In this document: positions 49,185-63,540 of the stretch, piece after piece
Numbering within the stretch: the first letter of the stretch is position 1
Layout: the number at the start of each line of letters is the position of its first letter
NCBI GenBank assembly: GCA_003508835.1
Contig: PUFA01000167.1
Coordinates: 1,860,001-1,924,000 of the forward strand
Length of the DNA: 64,000 nt
Reading direction: 5' to 3'
Source of the DNA: Eonycteris spelaea
Lineage: Eukaryota; Chordata; Mammalia; Chiroptera; Pteropodidae
Notes under the pieces: generated by a model
Databases searched by the model: none
What the model saw: the letters and a program-made list of their open reading frames with translations, nothing else
Told to the model about the DNA's origin: nothing
Translations under genes and position numbers: made by a program

Positions 49185-49335
49185 TATTTGTATTCATTCT
49201 GTGTTGCTGAGTAACAAACCAAACACAAATTTAGCAGCTTGAAACCACACACATTTATTGCTGAAACATGGTTTTCATGGGTCAAGAGCCCAACGTGGCT
49301 TTTCTATGGATACTCCACCCTCTGGTTACTATCTC
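49185..49335 (-). mobile_element. LTR fragment of the MaLR-like type, antisense
   Basis: It reads 'tattcattctgtgttgctgag', 'agcttgaaaccacacacatt' and 'gtggcttttctatgg'. The remainder of the LTR is missing. Confidence 0.55.
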
Positions 49336-49349
49336 ATTACTGACTTTAT

Positions 49350-49530
49350 TTTCTCCATTGAATCTATACCTGTGTGAAATTATTATTTGATCGTGTGCAT
49401 CATCTATTCTCTCTACTGAAATATAAGCTCCTCAAGTATAGACACATTTCTAATTCATAGCAGTGCCTCCAATGCCTAGCACATAGTTCAGACTCAAAAA
49501 GTGTAATAAATGAATGAATGCCTTCATTCT
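49350..49530 (+). mobile_element. L2 LINE 3' end
   Basis: It reads 'tactgaaatataagctcctcaag', 'gcagtgcctccaatgcctagcacatag' and 'aataaatgaatgaatg', the typical L2 terminus with its short tail repeat. Confidence 0.85.
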
Positions 49531-49534
49531 ATGT

Positions 49535-51660
49535 CTCACCATGTAAAAAAATAACATAATGCCATGTTCGGTGTTCATACCCACTATAGCACCCAAGTAT
49601 AACTGAATGAATGGTGAATGTCTAAGCTAGGGACAGCTAGTTTAGTAGTGAGGAGTTGAACAATGAATTCTGTTTTGTCATTTGAAATTTGAGATTCATA
49701 TAGGACATACTAGTAACACCATTCCAAAAAGGAATTAAATATGTATATAAGTTTGAAATTTAGGAGAGGCACCACCTAGACATATACATTTGGCATTTTT
49801 CAGCTTATCTGTATCAATGGAAGCTTGGTTGTGAATAACCTATAACTCTATAGAGAAAAAAGAAGTGGGTCAAGGGACCATTCCAAGAAAAATTACCAGT
49901 TAGTGTCTAAGTGGAAGATAGAGAAACATATTATCATGTTAGTATTAGATAAGTATAGTGAGATCTAGAAGTGTGTCAGGAAGTCCGAGGCAATTTTTTT
50001 TTATCAGCTCTTAATACCAAAAATAAAGCAACAGGCGAATAATAGACAACCCCTGCTGCCGACACCATTCTCCCAATCCAGTTTCTTAAAGAAACGCCTT
50101 CCGGTTGAGTTCGAATTTATATACAAGTTTTCATTGTTAGTTATAACTCCTAATTAAGATAAATCTAGATTTTACTATATTTCCCATGAACCAAGACTCA
50201 TCATCTCTATTGTAACACAGTAATGGAGTGAACATTTATAGTCATTCAAGGTAAAGTAACTTCTGAGATTCTTTAATCACACACTTTTAGGTTGTTTTGT
50301 TCTCAAGCATTCTCTGGCTCCCACAAATGATTTTGCAGTTATGAAGACCGAAATAAGACTTCTAGGATTATACTAAACAATATATTAAAGCACATAGCCT
50401 GGTCTTAAAATGCTAATAATTTGTAGCACTATAATTAGAACTCAGCATATTTTACTTTTAGGTTATTGCATTTTGATTGTAAGAAGCTGCAGATCTAAAA
50501 TATACAGAGCCTTACTTGATTATATAATCATCTTAAGATGTTTAAGCATTTTTTTTTTTTTTAGTTGTAAGAAAGGAAAGAAAATAGTTGAAAAGGTAAG
50601 GTTAGTAGTTTCACGACATAAGTCTTATGTTTTAGTTAGAAGAGTCCTCGTGAGATTTCTTTTCTCATTTCTGGCTACCTTAGACAATAAATCGACCAAT
50701 TGTCAACTAAGATATGTTACTGCTTTCAAGTTCATTCGTAATGTCTTTTATTTAAATCTAAAGTAAACATTTCAGCAGGTCACAAACCCAAAGAGTTCAT
50801 GGTACAAAGATCTTAGTAAAAATATAGTTGATTCAAAGTACTTACAGTTGATGATTAACATAACTTGGCCAAAGTAATATACTTTTTTATTGTATAACTT
50901 GATTGATTTCCTATATTACTAGGATTTTAAAACTATGTATTACAACAACTGTGTATATGCAATTATGTACTTGTCTACAATTGACAAAATATCCTATATT
51001 ATAAATTTCAATGGACAGGCTTTACTTTTTAAGTGTACATATATGTAGATAACAACTAAACTTTTCTCTGATACAAATAAATTTAAAACATAGTGGAAAA
51101 AAGATGAGTTCCATCTGACTATTGTTTGCCTAGTAATAACATCGAAATATCTTTATCCTTCTTTTTCCTTTATCTTTATATCTTGGTTCCCAGGACAGTA
51201 ACAAAATTAATTCTGCAAGGTTATTTAGACACTTTGATAATGTATTAAAACTCGAATCCTTTGTTATATGTTCTAAGTAGAATATCAGCTCACACCTCGA
51301 TAATACTCCTCTCTCTAGACACATTCAGAAAGGCTTTAAAAGGAATTCCCAGGAGTTGGTTGTACTGCCCACTTCAAAGACCGAAAACTGAGTATATAAC
51401 TTAATATATACTTTAAAAAGCTAATCCATTTAGCTTTTATTAAACCTTTGTATTATCACAGTATCAACCTCTGTTATGCAGTCTTAACCATGCTTTTGTT
51501 TAGATTATACTAGTCCAAAAAATAAAACTTCCTTATACCCTTATGTTGCTTAAAAATTTATTAATTTGTATTCAGAGCATCACTCTCCCAATTCTTTTCT
51601 TACCTACCCATTATAATTAATTTCCCTATTTTTAAGGATCATTCCAAAAAAAGAAAAAAT
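49535..51660. other. Intron sequence with nothing recognised
   Basis: A 118-codon + frame (50410-50766) runs through a T12 run and shows no family features, so I do not call it. 50030-50110 has several CpG sites. Confidence 0.5.
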
Positions 51661-51669
51661 CAAGTCTAT

Positions 51670-51960
51670 ATTGAATACTTACCATATGTGCAGAGCAGCA
51701 GAATTATAGAGGCTATGGAAGAAATATAAGATATAGCTTTGTTCTTAAGAGCTAGAAATAAAAGAAAATATGCATTTCTGAAACAACAGAGAAAATATAG
51801 GAGATGAAACTGATGAAAAATTATTGAGAAAAAACCTGTGAAAGAAAAGTCAGTGTGGGCTACATAGAACTTGATCTGGCTTTGAAGTGATGGATAAGGG
51901 AGTGGCATTTAATCTAGGACTTAAAGAATGACAGATATCCATAATAAACAAAGAGCGAGC
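51670..51960 (-). mobile_element. Antisense L2-like fragment
   Basis: 'attgaatacttaccatatgtgcagagc' and later 'tgatggataagggagtggca' follow the reversed L2 3' half. Diverged. Confidence 0.45.
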
Positions 51961-51964
51961 TAAA

Positions 51965-54140
51965 GAAAATAAATTTTTGAAATTGAGAATTTTAATGCAG
52001 ATCAGATGAAAAATGCTATTTATTTGTTTGGTTTACTAGCTAAAATAATGACAGTTTAGAGCCAGCTAGGGCAACCTCCTGGAATTGACAATGTTTAAAA
52101 AGTTAAATTTCCTCAACTTTTTTACATAGAAAAATAAAGAGATAGCTTTAAAATCTTAGAAGATTATAGACTGAATGAGGTGCTTAGGATAGATCTATGT
52201 ACACAGAATTCTCCATAAGACCTTGAGAACTGACTACAAAAGAGAAACTTATTTTTGCACATCCTCTAAAGAAATATGCTTTCAAAATGTCTTTAATTTG
52301 TAGTTTCTCTGGTATACCATTTGAAGTCCTGATCTTATATTGTAGATTATTTTGAAAATACAGAACTAATGAAGAACAGCCATGCTAATTGCCTTACTTG
52401 TCAAATTAAAAACTAAAGTAAAAGATTTTAATATTGACACGACTATGTAATACAGTGAATTTGTTGGTTTTAAAAACAATACTTCCCTAAGTTGCTACTT
52501 TTTGTTTGAGGGGAAGTATAAGGATGGGCTGAATAAAGAGAGCACAGAAATATTTTATGCTTCACAATTCACTAGGGCTGATGTGAGGCCCACATCAAAT
52601 TCCAGTGCGTATGAGCATGTGGACCCTTGCATCTGTAATGATGTGGACAGGCTGGAGTAGCAGCACTGAAAGTGGAAAGATACTCCCTTCCTTGGTTCTT
52701 TCTGCACCATGTATAAACAGGCAAGATGGTCCAGAGTCAGTACACTGAATTTTTTAAAAAAATAACTTGCCTAGTTCATGTAAAATCGTTTTCTTGGCTG
52801 AGGTTTCAGATGCTCCTTGCTTATTTTTATTGTTTGGGGTAAAGCAGATGTTCACATTTGTTAAAGGAAAAAGCTAGCGAATATAATTAGAAAATAGAAA
52901 CCAAAAAATAGTTACCTACTTTAAGAAGAAATGACACTCTACATTTATTCTATACTGAATAGCCAAGAAAAAAAGATTTATATTCTCTTTTGGAATTTTA
53001 AACATATACATTTAAATGATATTTTAAAAGAAATTGCATGTTATTAGTGATTTTGAATTGATCTCTTCTTCCTCTGTCATCTAAGGTAGAAGGTTAAGGG
53101 CCTGGGCTTGTGTTTATCTCTGTATTTGTATTTTACCAATTGCTTTGTTCAGGATCAAAGTGTGGCACAAATTCATAATTCATTTGGTATAGTTGAAACT
53201 CTCAAGTGATGATAAACTTTCTTTTCTAAAAACGTCAATGTTAGTCAAAACTGCTTGACAACTGTGTTGAGAGAATACAAAATCATTTTGTGCATTTATG
53301 TTTTACTGATTATGTAATTGTTGTCTAATAAAATGAGCTTAATTTTTCCTTGTATGGGCTTGAAAAAATAATACTATACTGATAAGTTTTATTTTTATTT
53401 TGTGTGGGTGTTTGTTTATGTTAGAGAAGCTTCAAAAGGTAAATTCTCAAATTTCCTTTCAATTTATGTATTCCTTACATAGACAACACTCTGTTTAAAC
53501 TTATATGCTTGTTAAATGGACTCATCATTATATCTGAGAAAACTGCAAATGCTTTTAACCATTTGATTCTAAGTTTAAGAGAAATAAATCCAATGTGACA
53601 AATTGCAATAATTTCAACTGAATAAAAATTCTTAGAATTTTTCCAAGTCTTATTTTGGTAAACGTTGCTCAAATTATTTATTTTGGTGACATATATGAGT
53701 CTAACACAATTGGGAGTACACATTGAAATAAAGGATGTTTTTCCTAATCTGGTTCCCCTTCTTTTTGTAAAGTTTTGTAATTATTTCTAAAGAAAGAGCA
53801 AAAGTTTTGTACTTAAACTGAGCAGAATGACTTAAATAAGGTTGTAGCAAACAGATGATTGTATGCTAATATGGCGTTTATGTTTTTTTTTCTTTTCTGC
53901 TAGGAGGTGTGAGAGTGACTTACCACTTATAAAAATGATTCTTAGTTACATGTTAGTTTATATATGATAAACTTTAGTAAGAAAGCAGGAAGATGCCTAG
54001 TTTTTTGTTCATTGTTTAAATCTGGTAAATGTACTGTATTTGAATCTTAAACTTTTTTTCCCTGGAAGAAATCATGTATAGTTAAACCTGGCCTGCTCGA
54101 TTTTCATAGTCTCCCAAAGCTAATCATGTTTTCCTTTTAT
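51965..54140. other. Intron sequence before exon 4; less AT-rich patch at 52560-52740
   Basis: No transposons recognised in the 2 kb before the exon. 52560-52740 ('ctgatgtgaggcccacatca') is a non-repetitive patch with higher G+C. Confidence 0.5.
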
Positions 54141-54145
54141 CCTAG

Positions 54146-54372
<227 letters not shown>

Positions 54373-54374
54373 CA

Positions 54375-57285
54375 GTTAATTTGTAAATTTATAACATATC
54401 TAGACTAGCATATATTTAAAACAAATCTGTTATATTCTTATTAACATGATTAAACTAAATTATTGATCACTATTAATACATTATGGTAGTACATTAACAC
54501 TTTTAGGTCATTGGTATTCGGTGGCATTGGCAAACATAATATGATAAGGAATAATTGGGCGCCGAGAGTCAGAACCGATTGATATTAATCAAATTTAGGA
54601 AATTAATATTTATAAGGATTAATTTAGCTCAAATTACAGAATTTATAGCGAATAAAAAGACGAGTTCATGAAACATAAGCATGATTTATTCCTTATTTGG
54701 AATCTTTATATGAATGACAACTATTTGAAATGATGTGTGTTTTGGCTCCTGAAAGAAACTTATTTTTCCTGATTGATCAAAAATTCATACTACCAGCATT
54801 TTTAAAATATGAGGTAATTGTGACTACTGGAAAAGGTATTTGAAAGGCTTTTATTTTCCTGATTTTACCTCTTGTTTTTTTTAAAAGATGAAGAGGAAAG
54901 TCACTTACCTTCTCAATTATGAGTTTTCTCAACTAGGTTATAATCTAGGCTGTCCCAGGGGTTAGCCTGCATTACTCTATTATGGAAAAGATGTTTGAAG
55001 AAAATAAAATGTAAGTTGTGAACATTATATTTCTACAGACATATATAATATGTATATGTGCATATAAATCTTGTAGCATCTGAATTATGTGAAATATATA
55101 ATAATGATTATTATTGTTATTACATTCAGTGTATCCAATAGATTTTTAAAACTTATTCGAACCAGTGGTAGCTCCAAAACATAAGAACATTTATTCTGGT
55201 TAGGGTCTTTTTAGGGCAATCATCGAGATTGTTTTTGTGGATATTAGTAAGTATATATGGGGGAGCACATGGGAAATAAGGGTTTTATCACTACGTTTGT
55301 GAAAATGAAGTTGACTAAAAAAATGGTTTCTGTATATTCAATTATATTAATTAATGTAAATCATACACAATTAAGTTCCTAACACCTGGTTATATTTGGC
55401 TGTCAGTTACTAAGAAAGTATTTTCTCTTTTACCTCTGAATTAATTTTATCTCCAATTAAATAAAAACTGTAATAAATATTAGGAAACTGTACAGGAAAA
55501 TAGTTATTTTTTCTCTTTAACATCTAATTTATTCATGTTTGTATGAATCAATATCAAATATCTGTGCTGGAAGCATGTTTTGGGGCCTATATTTTGTAGT
55601 TTGGGTGTGTTTTTCTTTTATATACAAAATAAATCAAAGGAGATGACTATGGTCATGATAAGCCATTATACTTAAAACTCAAAATACCCTCAGGGTAATA
55701 GGAAATTTGATCCACAAATTGCCTACAAAAATGCAGATCGGGTACTTGGTACTTGAACAAATTGCTTTAAAATGTCTGCCAGAGGTTGAAAGAGGTATTT
55801 TCTCATTAGTATTCAACACCACTGCTATAGAATGGAAAGCAGCAGGGAACAAAGATGAGAAAATGTGCCCTGTGCTGTAAAACAGTATGTGTGAGGGGTA
55901 CATATAATATGTGGCCCACAGATGCTTGATTGCTATTTCTAACCTATCTAGAAAGTACATGTTTTTGTGGCAAAAGGTTTTCTGTTTGATCAGAAGCACA
56001 GCAATGTATCTTATCACCTGCCGTATTGTGCTCCAGCTTATATTATTATTCTTTTTTGTAAACACTGGATCAGACACGCTCCTCAGAGGTGATATGTGCT
56101 GTTGGGTTTGTGCTTCAAACTGAGAGGAAAGAGAGTCCACTCCAGAGAATTCTAGGTGCTCGATTATATACTGGATGTTAGATTAGTAGCTTTATCTGTT
56201 TCTCAAATTTGGTTCCTTTCCTGTCAGAGGAGAAAAGGGGCTATTTTAAGGAGCTATGAATATATTTTGGCTGTGGCCAAACAGTACTTTCTTTAGTGTT
56301 CCCTCTCAATAGCCTTTCAAGTATGTGAGAAAATGAGCAAAGGATTTACACCAGCTTCCATGAGGCAAGTAGTACTGATCAAGAGTCTTCAGAGAGATTA
56401 AAATAGGATATGAACACATTGAGTTAGGTAACAGGACATAGAAAGTAGAGCATCATTAATTGGGGTCATCATGTTAGGTCTGGCACAGTTCAGTTTTCTG
56501 GGCAGCCTCTGATTACTTTTTTATTAGTGTCCATCCACAGTATAATCATTTCTTCCCATCATTGTTCCAGACTGTGTATACCAGGGGAGTAAAGGGAGAA
56601 GAACATAAAATAGGTGCAGAGAATTCCTTATAAGCTATGGTAGATAGGTCTAAAATATATTTAACACACAATAGGATATTATATGAACAGAAAGCAGTCA
56701 TATACACATGTGCTTATTCCATGGGAAATGTTTTCAATATGTTAAGAGAAGAAATATGAATTACCAAAAATCTGAGTAATATTCCATATTTTGCAAAACA
56801 TATCTTTAGATAGTGACTCTCTAGAAGGAAAAAAATGAAATTTTTTCATATATTTTGTTATTTAAATACGCATGATTGTAATCAGAGCCAACTCTAAAGC
56901 TATTTCCATTTGGTATGACAGTGAAGAATAAACGGAGGTCGAATAACGAATGAAGATGAGTAAGGAATGAGGAATTATAGTATGATTTAAAAATGAGATT
57001 TAATATGTAGAGTTTTAACATGTATTTGCTGTTATTTTTTTATTTACTGTTTATCTCCATTTCAAAGAAGTGACATTACTGGATTAATTTAATTTTGTAT
57101 AGTTTAGATAGAGAAAACAGAAATATTGTAAGTGAATCTGTAGGTTATTAGCTATATTTATTTCAATGGTTTTTCTTATTCAATTTTAAATAACAACTTT
57201 CACATTCCATGTTACTGAATAGGTCTTTTGTTTGCATCAGACATCAAGTTAGAAACTCTCCAGCTTTATTCTGAGTGTTAGTTAT
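54375..57285. other. Intron 4 sequence, no element recognised
   Basis: It includes the longest open frame in the window (153 codons, minus strand, 55679-56140). That frame has no signal peptide, repeated domain or known motif that I can see, so it is not called as a gene. Confidence 0.5.
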
Positions 57286-57289
57286 TAAA

Positions 57290-57720
57290 CCTATAATTTG
57301 AGGCAGTCTTCAGCAGATTGAATTGGGTTGACACTCATTGAATCATTAGAATAGAGGAGACCTTGAAAGCTCTTCTGCTACATCTCTCTGCCTTTAAGCT
57401 AGGATCACATTATATCCAGATGAATTCAGTCCAATTTTTAAAGATCTCAAGAGATAGCTTCAACTCCCTTTGGTAGCCCATTACAGTGTTTAAGCACAGT
57501 CACAGTCAGAAAATTCTTCTTTCCATCTATTGGTAATCTGAGTACTTCATGGTATAGTTGAAGGCCATTTCCTCTTGTTCTGTCCTCAGAAAGGATGAGG
57601 AACAGCTGTTTACCATCTTCTTCAGCACTTAAGGCTTATTAAGTCTCTTTACCACTGCTTTCTTTTCCAGTTCATTTTAGCATTCTTTGTTCTCTGAACT
57701 CTATTAATACTTTCTTTTGC
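57290..57720 (-). mobile_element. L3/CR1-type LINE relic, antisense
   Basis: It reads 'cattgaatcattagaataga', 'gagaccttgaaagctcttctgc', 'tttggtagcccattacagtg', 'cagaaaattcttctttcc', 'tttcctcttgttctgtcctcag', the reverse order of CR1/L3 3' sequences. Old and diverged. Confidence 0.6.
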
Positions 57721-58847
57721 CATATAACCCTGACCTGGATATAAATTTGACCAGAGCTGATTATAAATATAAGGATTACTGCACTGTTTCTGAGTACCAC
57801 ATGTACACATTTATGTATCTGTCGTTTTATTTTGGGTTATCATTTAATCTCTCTCTCTCTCTTTTTTTTCTTTTTTGGATGTTATTTCTGTATGAAAATG
57901 CCTTATTTCTGCTCTTATTTTTGAGTTGTTATTCTTAGATTCTTTATTTTCTCAGGAATATTTTATTTTGAATATTCAGTATTTTTTCATATTCAGTTTT
58001 ATCCCTTAAAAAAATTTTTTTTTAATTACTATCTTTTGGTCCAAGCTTTTAGATACCTCAGTCCTCAGTTACTGATTAAACTTAATATATTGTTCTGTTG
58101 TCCTAGTCACTATTGAAAGGATGAAGCATCATTTAGGCCTTTCCTGTTTGAAGTTATTTATGGTTTCATCGGGTTTGTGCTTTGCCTTGGAGATGATCCT
58201 TGGATTAGTTGTGCTCTGATCTAGTGTATATGAGTTCTCCTTTAGTATCACTAAACCTAGCAGTAAGTCCATGTTTCTCCTCCACTGAGTGGTCCCACCT
58301 TGTTCAATCTTAAAGTGGAGGGTTGGCAGGAGGCAAGTTATAGAGAAGGCATAATAGCATCATGATGCCATAAGGGAGAACTGACATTAAATATAGGGTA
58401 TAGGGAGTGGTAGGTACCTCTTAGTTACTGAATATTTCATAAAAAGATAGTATTCTCTGAATTTGTTAATAAATTAATAATTAAGAGTAAGTTTATTTCC
58501 TGAAACTGTTCACAGCAATACTCCGTTCCAGCTAACCTCGGCTCTCCAGTTTTGTTTAGGAAGTGTTAGCCAGTTTGATGATCAGAAGTTTGAGAGTAAC
58601 AAAATCCTAAAGCTTTGCTAAAACCAAGCAAGTTTAACTCACATGATGCCATTCATTCTGATAAGTTTGCTCTCCTACCACAGGAATGCTGTTGCCTTTG
58701 ACTATGTGGCTGTGAAACTAGTTATTTAGATTAATAATATTCTTTAGACAGATTACATAATATTTCATTTGAATATTTATTTTCATTTTTAATTCATGTC
58801 GATAAGTGAACATTCTTTCAATCAAGAATTATTGAAGTGTTTTATAT

Positions 58848-58958
58848 CAGTGGCCCCCAACCTTTTTGGCACCAGGGACTGGTTTGCTTACCTGCCTGGC
58901 TTCTGACATCCTGCTGTGCTGCCCATCTCCTAGCAGGCCATTCACTGACTGCTACCTG
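58848..58958. mobile_element. 111-bp internally deleted MER1-like hAT derivative
   Basis: It starts CAGTGGCCCCCAACC followed by 'tttttggcaccagggactgg' and ends 'gactgctacctg'. It is flanked by ttttatat on both sides (58840-58847 and 58959-58966), a perfect 8-bp target duplication. It keeps one MER1-like end and a scrap of the other arm ('cctagcaggcca'). Confidence 0.75.
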
Positions 58959-58996
58959 TTTTATATGGAAATTAAACATGTATTTAAATCAGATAA

Positions 58997-59060
58997 ATTA
59001 TTAATTGGTTACTATTATTAATTATTATTAATAATTACTAATTATTAATTGGTTACTATT
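58997..59060. repeat. Local duplication of a 20-bp AT-rich word, 44 bp apart
   Basis: The word attattaattggttactatt occurs at 58997 and again at 59041, with ATT-rich filler between. Confidence 0.85.
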
Positions 59061-59069
59061 CCTAAAATT

Positions 59070-61087
<2,018 letters not shown>

Positions 61088-61494
61088 TAGTTGTTGCATG
61101 TAGTGGGCTGGAGAATTCTCAACATGATCTCTCCGTGTTTGCCCAACTGTCACATCTACACTTAAATCATGAAACTGGCATGAGTTTTATTTAAATATTA
61201 TTTGTTTAATTCTTAGACATCTCCTAGAAATATATTGATTAAAATCTTTCATCATCTGTAAAACTACAGAATTGAACACAGATTTGTAATTTTGATGTCT
61301 GAGGAATGGTTAATTTTAGAATCCAGTAGTTCTGAGAGTGGATATGTACTTGATTTTTAAAGAAGGATCATAGATGACTAATAGCTTGTATGGTTTGGAC
61401 AATTATAATTATTTTAGGCATTTGCAGATATAGGTTTGGGTCTGTTGCCTTGAATCGGAGAGAAAATGCACGTTTACTAATAACATAATATAAA

Positions 61495-61715
61495 GAATAT
61501 AACATTTGATGTCAGATAGTCCTAGTTCATGTGCTGCTCTGGCACTGATATCTATTACTCCATTACTTTGAGCAAGTTCTTTAAACTCTCTGTGCCTTAC
61601 TTGAGTATCTTCATAATAAGAATAAAGGTATTTGTCTCAGAATTTTCGGGAGATCAAATGAAATGTAGAACATGCTTTGAGATCAGTAGAATATTGAATG
61701 AACACTGTGACCCAC
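61495..61715 (+). mobile_element. MIR SINE in intron 5
   Basis: It has 'gtcagatagtcctagttcatg', 'ttgagcaagttctttaaactctctgtgcc' and 'gagatcaaatgaaatgtag', the sense MIR core. Confidence 0.85.
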
Positions 61716-61889
61716 AAAAGATAATTTGGAAGAGTAGTATTTTGATAGATGAATAAGTGATAAGAAACGGACTTAAGAATTAATTATAATGAGCACTCAA
61801 CCACATTTAGATTAGATAAAAGAGAAAATTTTTAAGAGGGTTGAATACAGTCTGAAGTGCTTACATCTTTTTTTATATTGGAATGTCTT

Positions 61890-62140
61890 TTTTAAATTTA
61901 AATTTAAATTTTTTTCTTTCACATTACTTTTTATTTTATTATTTTTAAAATTTATTTATTTGTTATGTTATTTTTTCATTGACGAAATTATTTACATTTT
62001 TTTTTCCTTATCTACCTCCCCTCTCCCCCTTCCCCATACCGTCTGGTAACCACTCGTCTGTTGTCCATGTCCATGAGTCTCTGGAAGTGCTCTCATCTTA
62101 ATCATATATATTTCAGTGTATATTTATTTAACTACAATGT
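61890..62140 (-). mobile_element. Antisense L1 3'-end fragment just before exon 6
   Basis: AT-rich start, then the C-rich block 'tacctcccctctccccctt', then 'ctggtaaccactcgtctgttg' and 'catgagtctctgg', the same layout as the L1 3' end at 63540. Confidence 0.6.
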
Positions 62141-62235
62141 TTTTCCACAGATATTTTCTGTAATAGCTTAGTGATGAACTCGATACCTAGCCAGGGGCGA
62201 GCCAATAATTTATGTCTACTGTTTTCTGTTTCTAG

Positions 62236-62342
62236 GGAAACTGCGACGTGTTCTGAAATGATCACTGACAGAGATGCAGTCTACAATGAAAGTACTGATG
62301 AGGAAGGTGAAAACGTGCCTGATCCCTCTGTGTTAGCTCCAG
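62236..62342 (+). CDS. XRCC4: XRCC4 coding exon (human exon 6): start of phosphorylated C-terminal tail
   Basis: The exon starts with the last base of codon 213 and encodes ETATCSEM, then DRDAVYNESTDEEGE, and ends at LAP plus one base. In human XRCC4 the STDEE core contains Thr233, the CK2 site whose phosphorylated form docks the FHA domains of PNKP, APTX and APLF. That Thr is at 62294-62296 here, followed by Asp-Glu-Glu as CK2 requires. The rest of the tail is less like human (GENVPDPSVLAP), which is normal for this disordered region. The acceptor is a strong tract, gttttctgtttctag, and the donor is AG|gtaaaa. The frame continues openly past the donor for about 40 codons, so retention of intron 6 would add a short tail, but I see no reason to think that is used. 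The remaining tail and nuclear localisation signal lie beyond the window. Confidence 0.96.
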
Positions 62343-62989
62343 GTAAAATAAACGCATTTATTTCCTTTATGACTATCTCACTTGGGCTAACTACTCTAAT
62401 TATAATTATCCATAATGAAAAGTGTTATGAAAAATTTTTTTCTACAAAAAATTCTTTAGACTTTTCAGCCTAAAATATCAAATACCTTATGTTAAAAATG
62501 AGCATTTATTGTAAAATGCAGTAATTCATTAGCAACAACAAAATAAACAAGCGTGCATGTACATACACAAATCAAGGTATACTGTTCTTGTTAAACAAGA
62601 ATGCATAAGCAATAAGCAAGGTAAGTCTTCATACTAAATATCTCCAGCTCAAAGCTGGTAGCCTTTAACATGTGAGATCTTATCTAGCTAGAGCTATGGG
62701 TGGGGTAATGGAGCAGGGAGATCTCAAATGCTTTAGGTTATTCTGAGGTTGAGTCCTTCTCTCATTTTTAAGAAAAGGAATTGTAATTGGGTGAGATGGA
62801 GTAGATGAGAAGAGACAGTGAAATGGCAGTTTAGTTTAAAGTAACTGTGCCTCAGTACCTCAGATCAAGTACCCAGCAGATTTTTAAAACCATAGATTAT
62901 TTTTTTAGAGTTTTATAGATTTCTTAGAGACAGAAGCCCCTGAACTCATCTTATACTTTAATGGTTATGAATTAAGCCCAGTATTCTCA

Positions 62990-63535
62990 AAATTAATGTT
63001 TGATTCATTTATTTAGCAAATATATTTTGGAGTGTCTATTATATACTGGAAAATTTTTTAGACAGTAGTGAGGAAAACACAAAAATTTCTTCTTTTGTGA
63101 AGTTTAAATTCTATTCAGACAATAACAAGATGAATAAATTTAATGTAAAATATGTTAAGTGCTAAAGAGAAAAATAAACCAGGGGTAGATGATAGAAAAT
63201 GTCAGAGTGGGAATGGGAGGAGGTTGTGATTTTAGCCAGGGCACCAGAAAAGGCCTCAGTGAGAAGATGATAAGTCTGCCTGTGGGGAAAGCACACTAGG
63301 TGGAAAATGCAGTTAAGAACAAAGGCCCTGTTGTGGGGAACTTGCCCAGTGTATTCAAGCAGTAGCATGGAAGGCAATATGGATAAAGTGGAAAGATGAA
63401 AATAGGGAGAATTAGGAGATTAGATTAGAGAGAGGCCAGGTCATGTGTAGGGCTGTCTAGTAATGATTTCAACTTTTACTTTCATTTATATTGGAAACTT
63501 TTATAGAATTTTAAACAGTCAAATGACATTATCTC
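62990..63535 (-). mobile_element. Antisense L2 LINE 3' half
   Basis: It reads 'gattcatttatttagcaaata', 'aagtgctaaagagaaaaataaacc', 'gaaaaggcctcagtgagaaga', 'gaacaaaggccctg', 'gagaggccaggtcatgtgtag', continuous with the reverse of L2. The minus-strand 71-codon frame is a chance opening in it. Confidence 0.8.
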
Positions 63536-63540
63536 ATAAG

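Larger units (their letters stand above)
1..54145 (+). other. XRCC4: XRCC4 intron 3 (3' part)
   Basis: Everything up to the acceptor at 54144-54145 lies inside the intron before human exon 4, because the preceding coding exon (through Ser105) is not found here. The visible part is over 54 kb, in keeping with the very large introns of mammalian XRCC4. It is filled with old L1, L2, MIR, LTR and hAT remnants and AT-rich single-copy sequence. No intact second gene was found on either strand. The acceptor has a good polypyrimidine tract (ttttccttttatcctag). Confidence 0.9.

Noticed and set aside
50410..50766. 118-codon + strand frame
   Set aside because: It crosses a T12 run, has no family features and is expected by chance in AT-rich DNA.
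54535..54690. Possible mitochondrial or bacterial insertion because of CpG content
   Set aside because: No mitochondrial gene sequence or open frame is recognisable.
62171..62235. Upstream Met-containing extension of the exon 6 frame
   Set aside because: It is intron sequence before a strong acceptor, and the codon phase fits splicing from exon 5.
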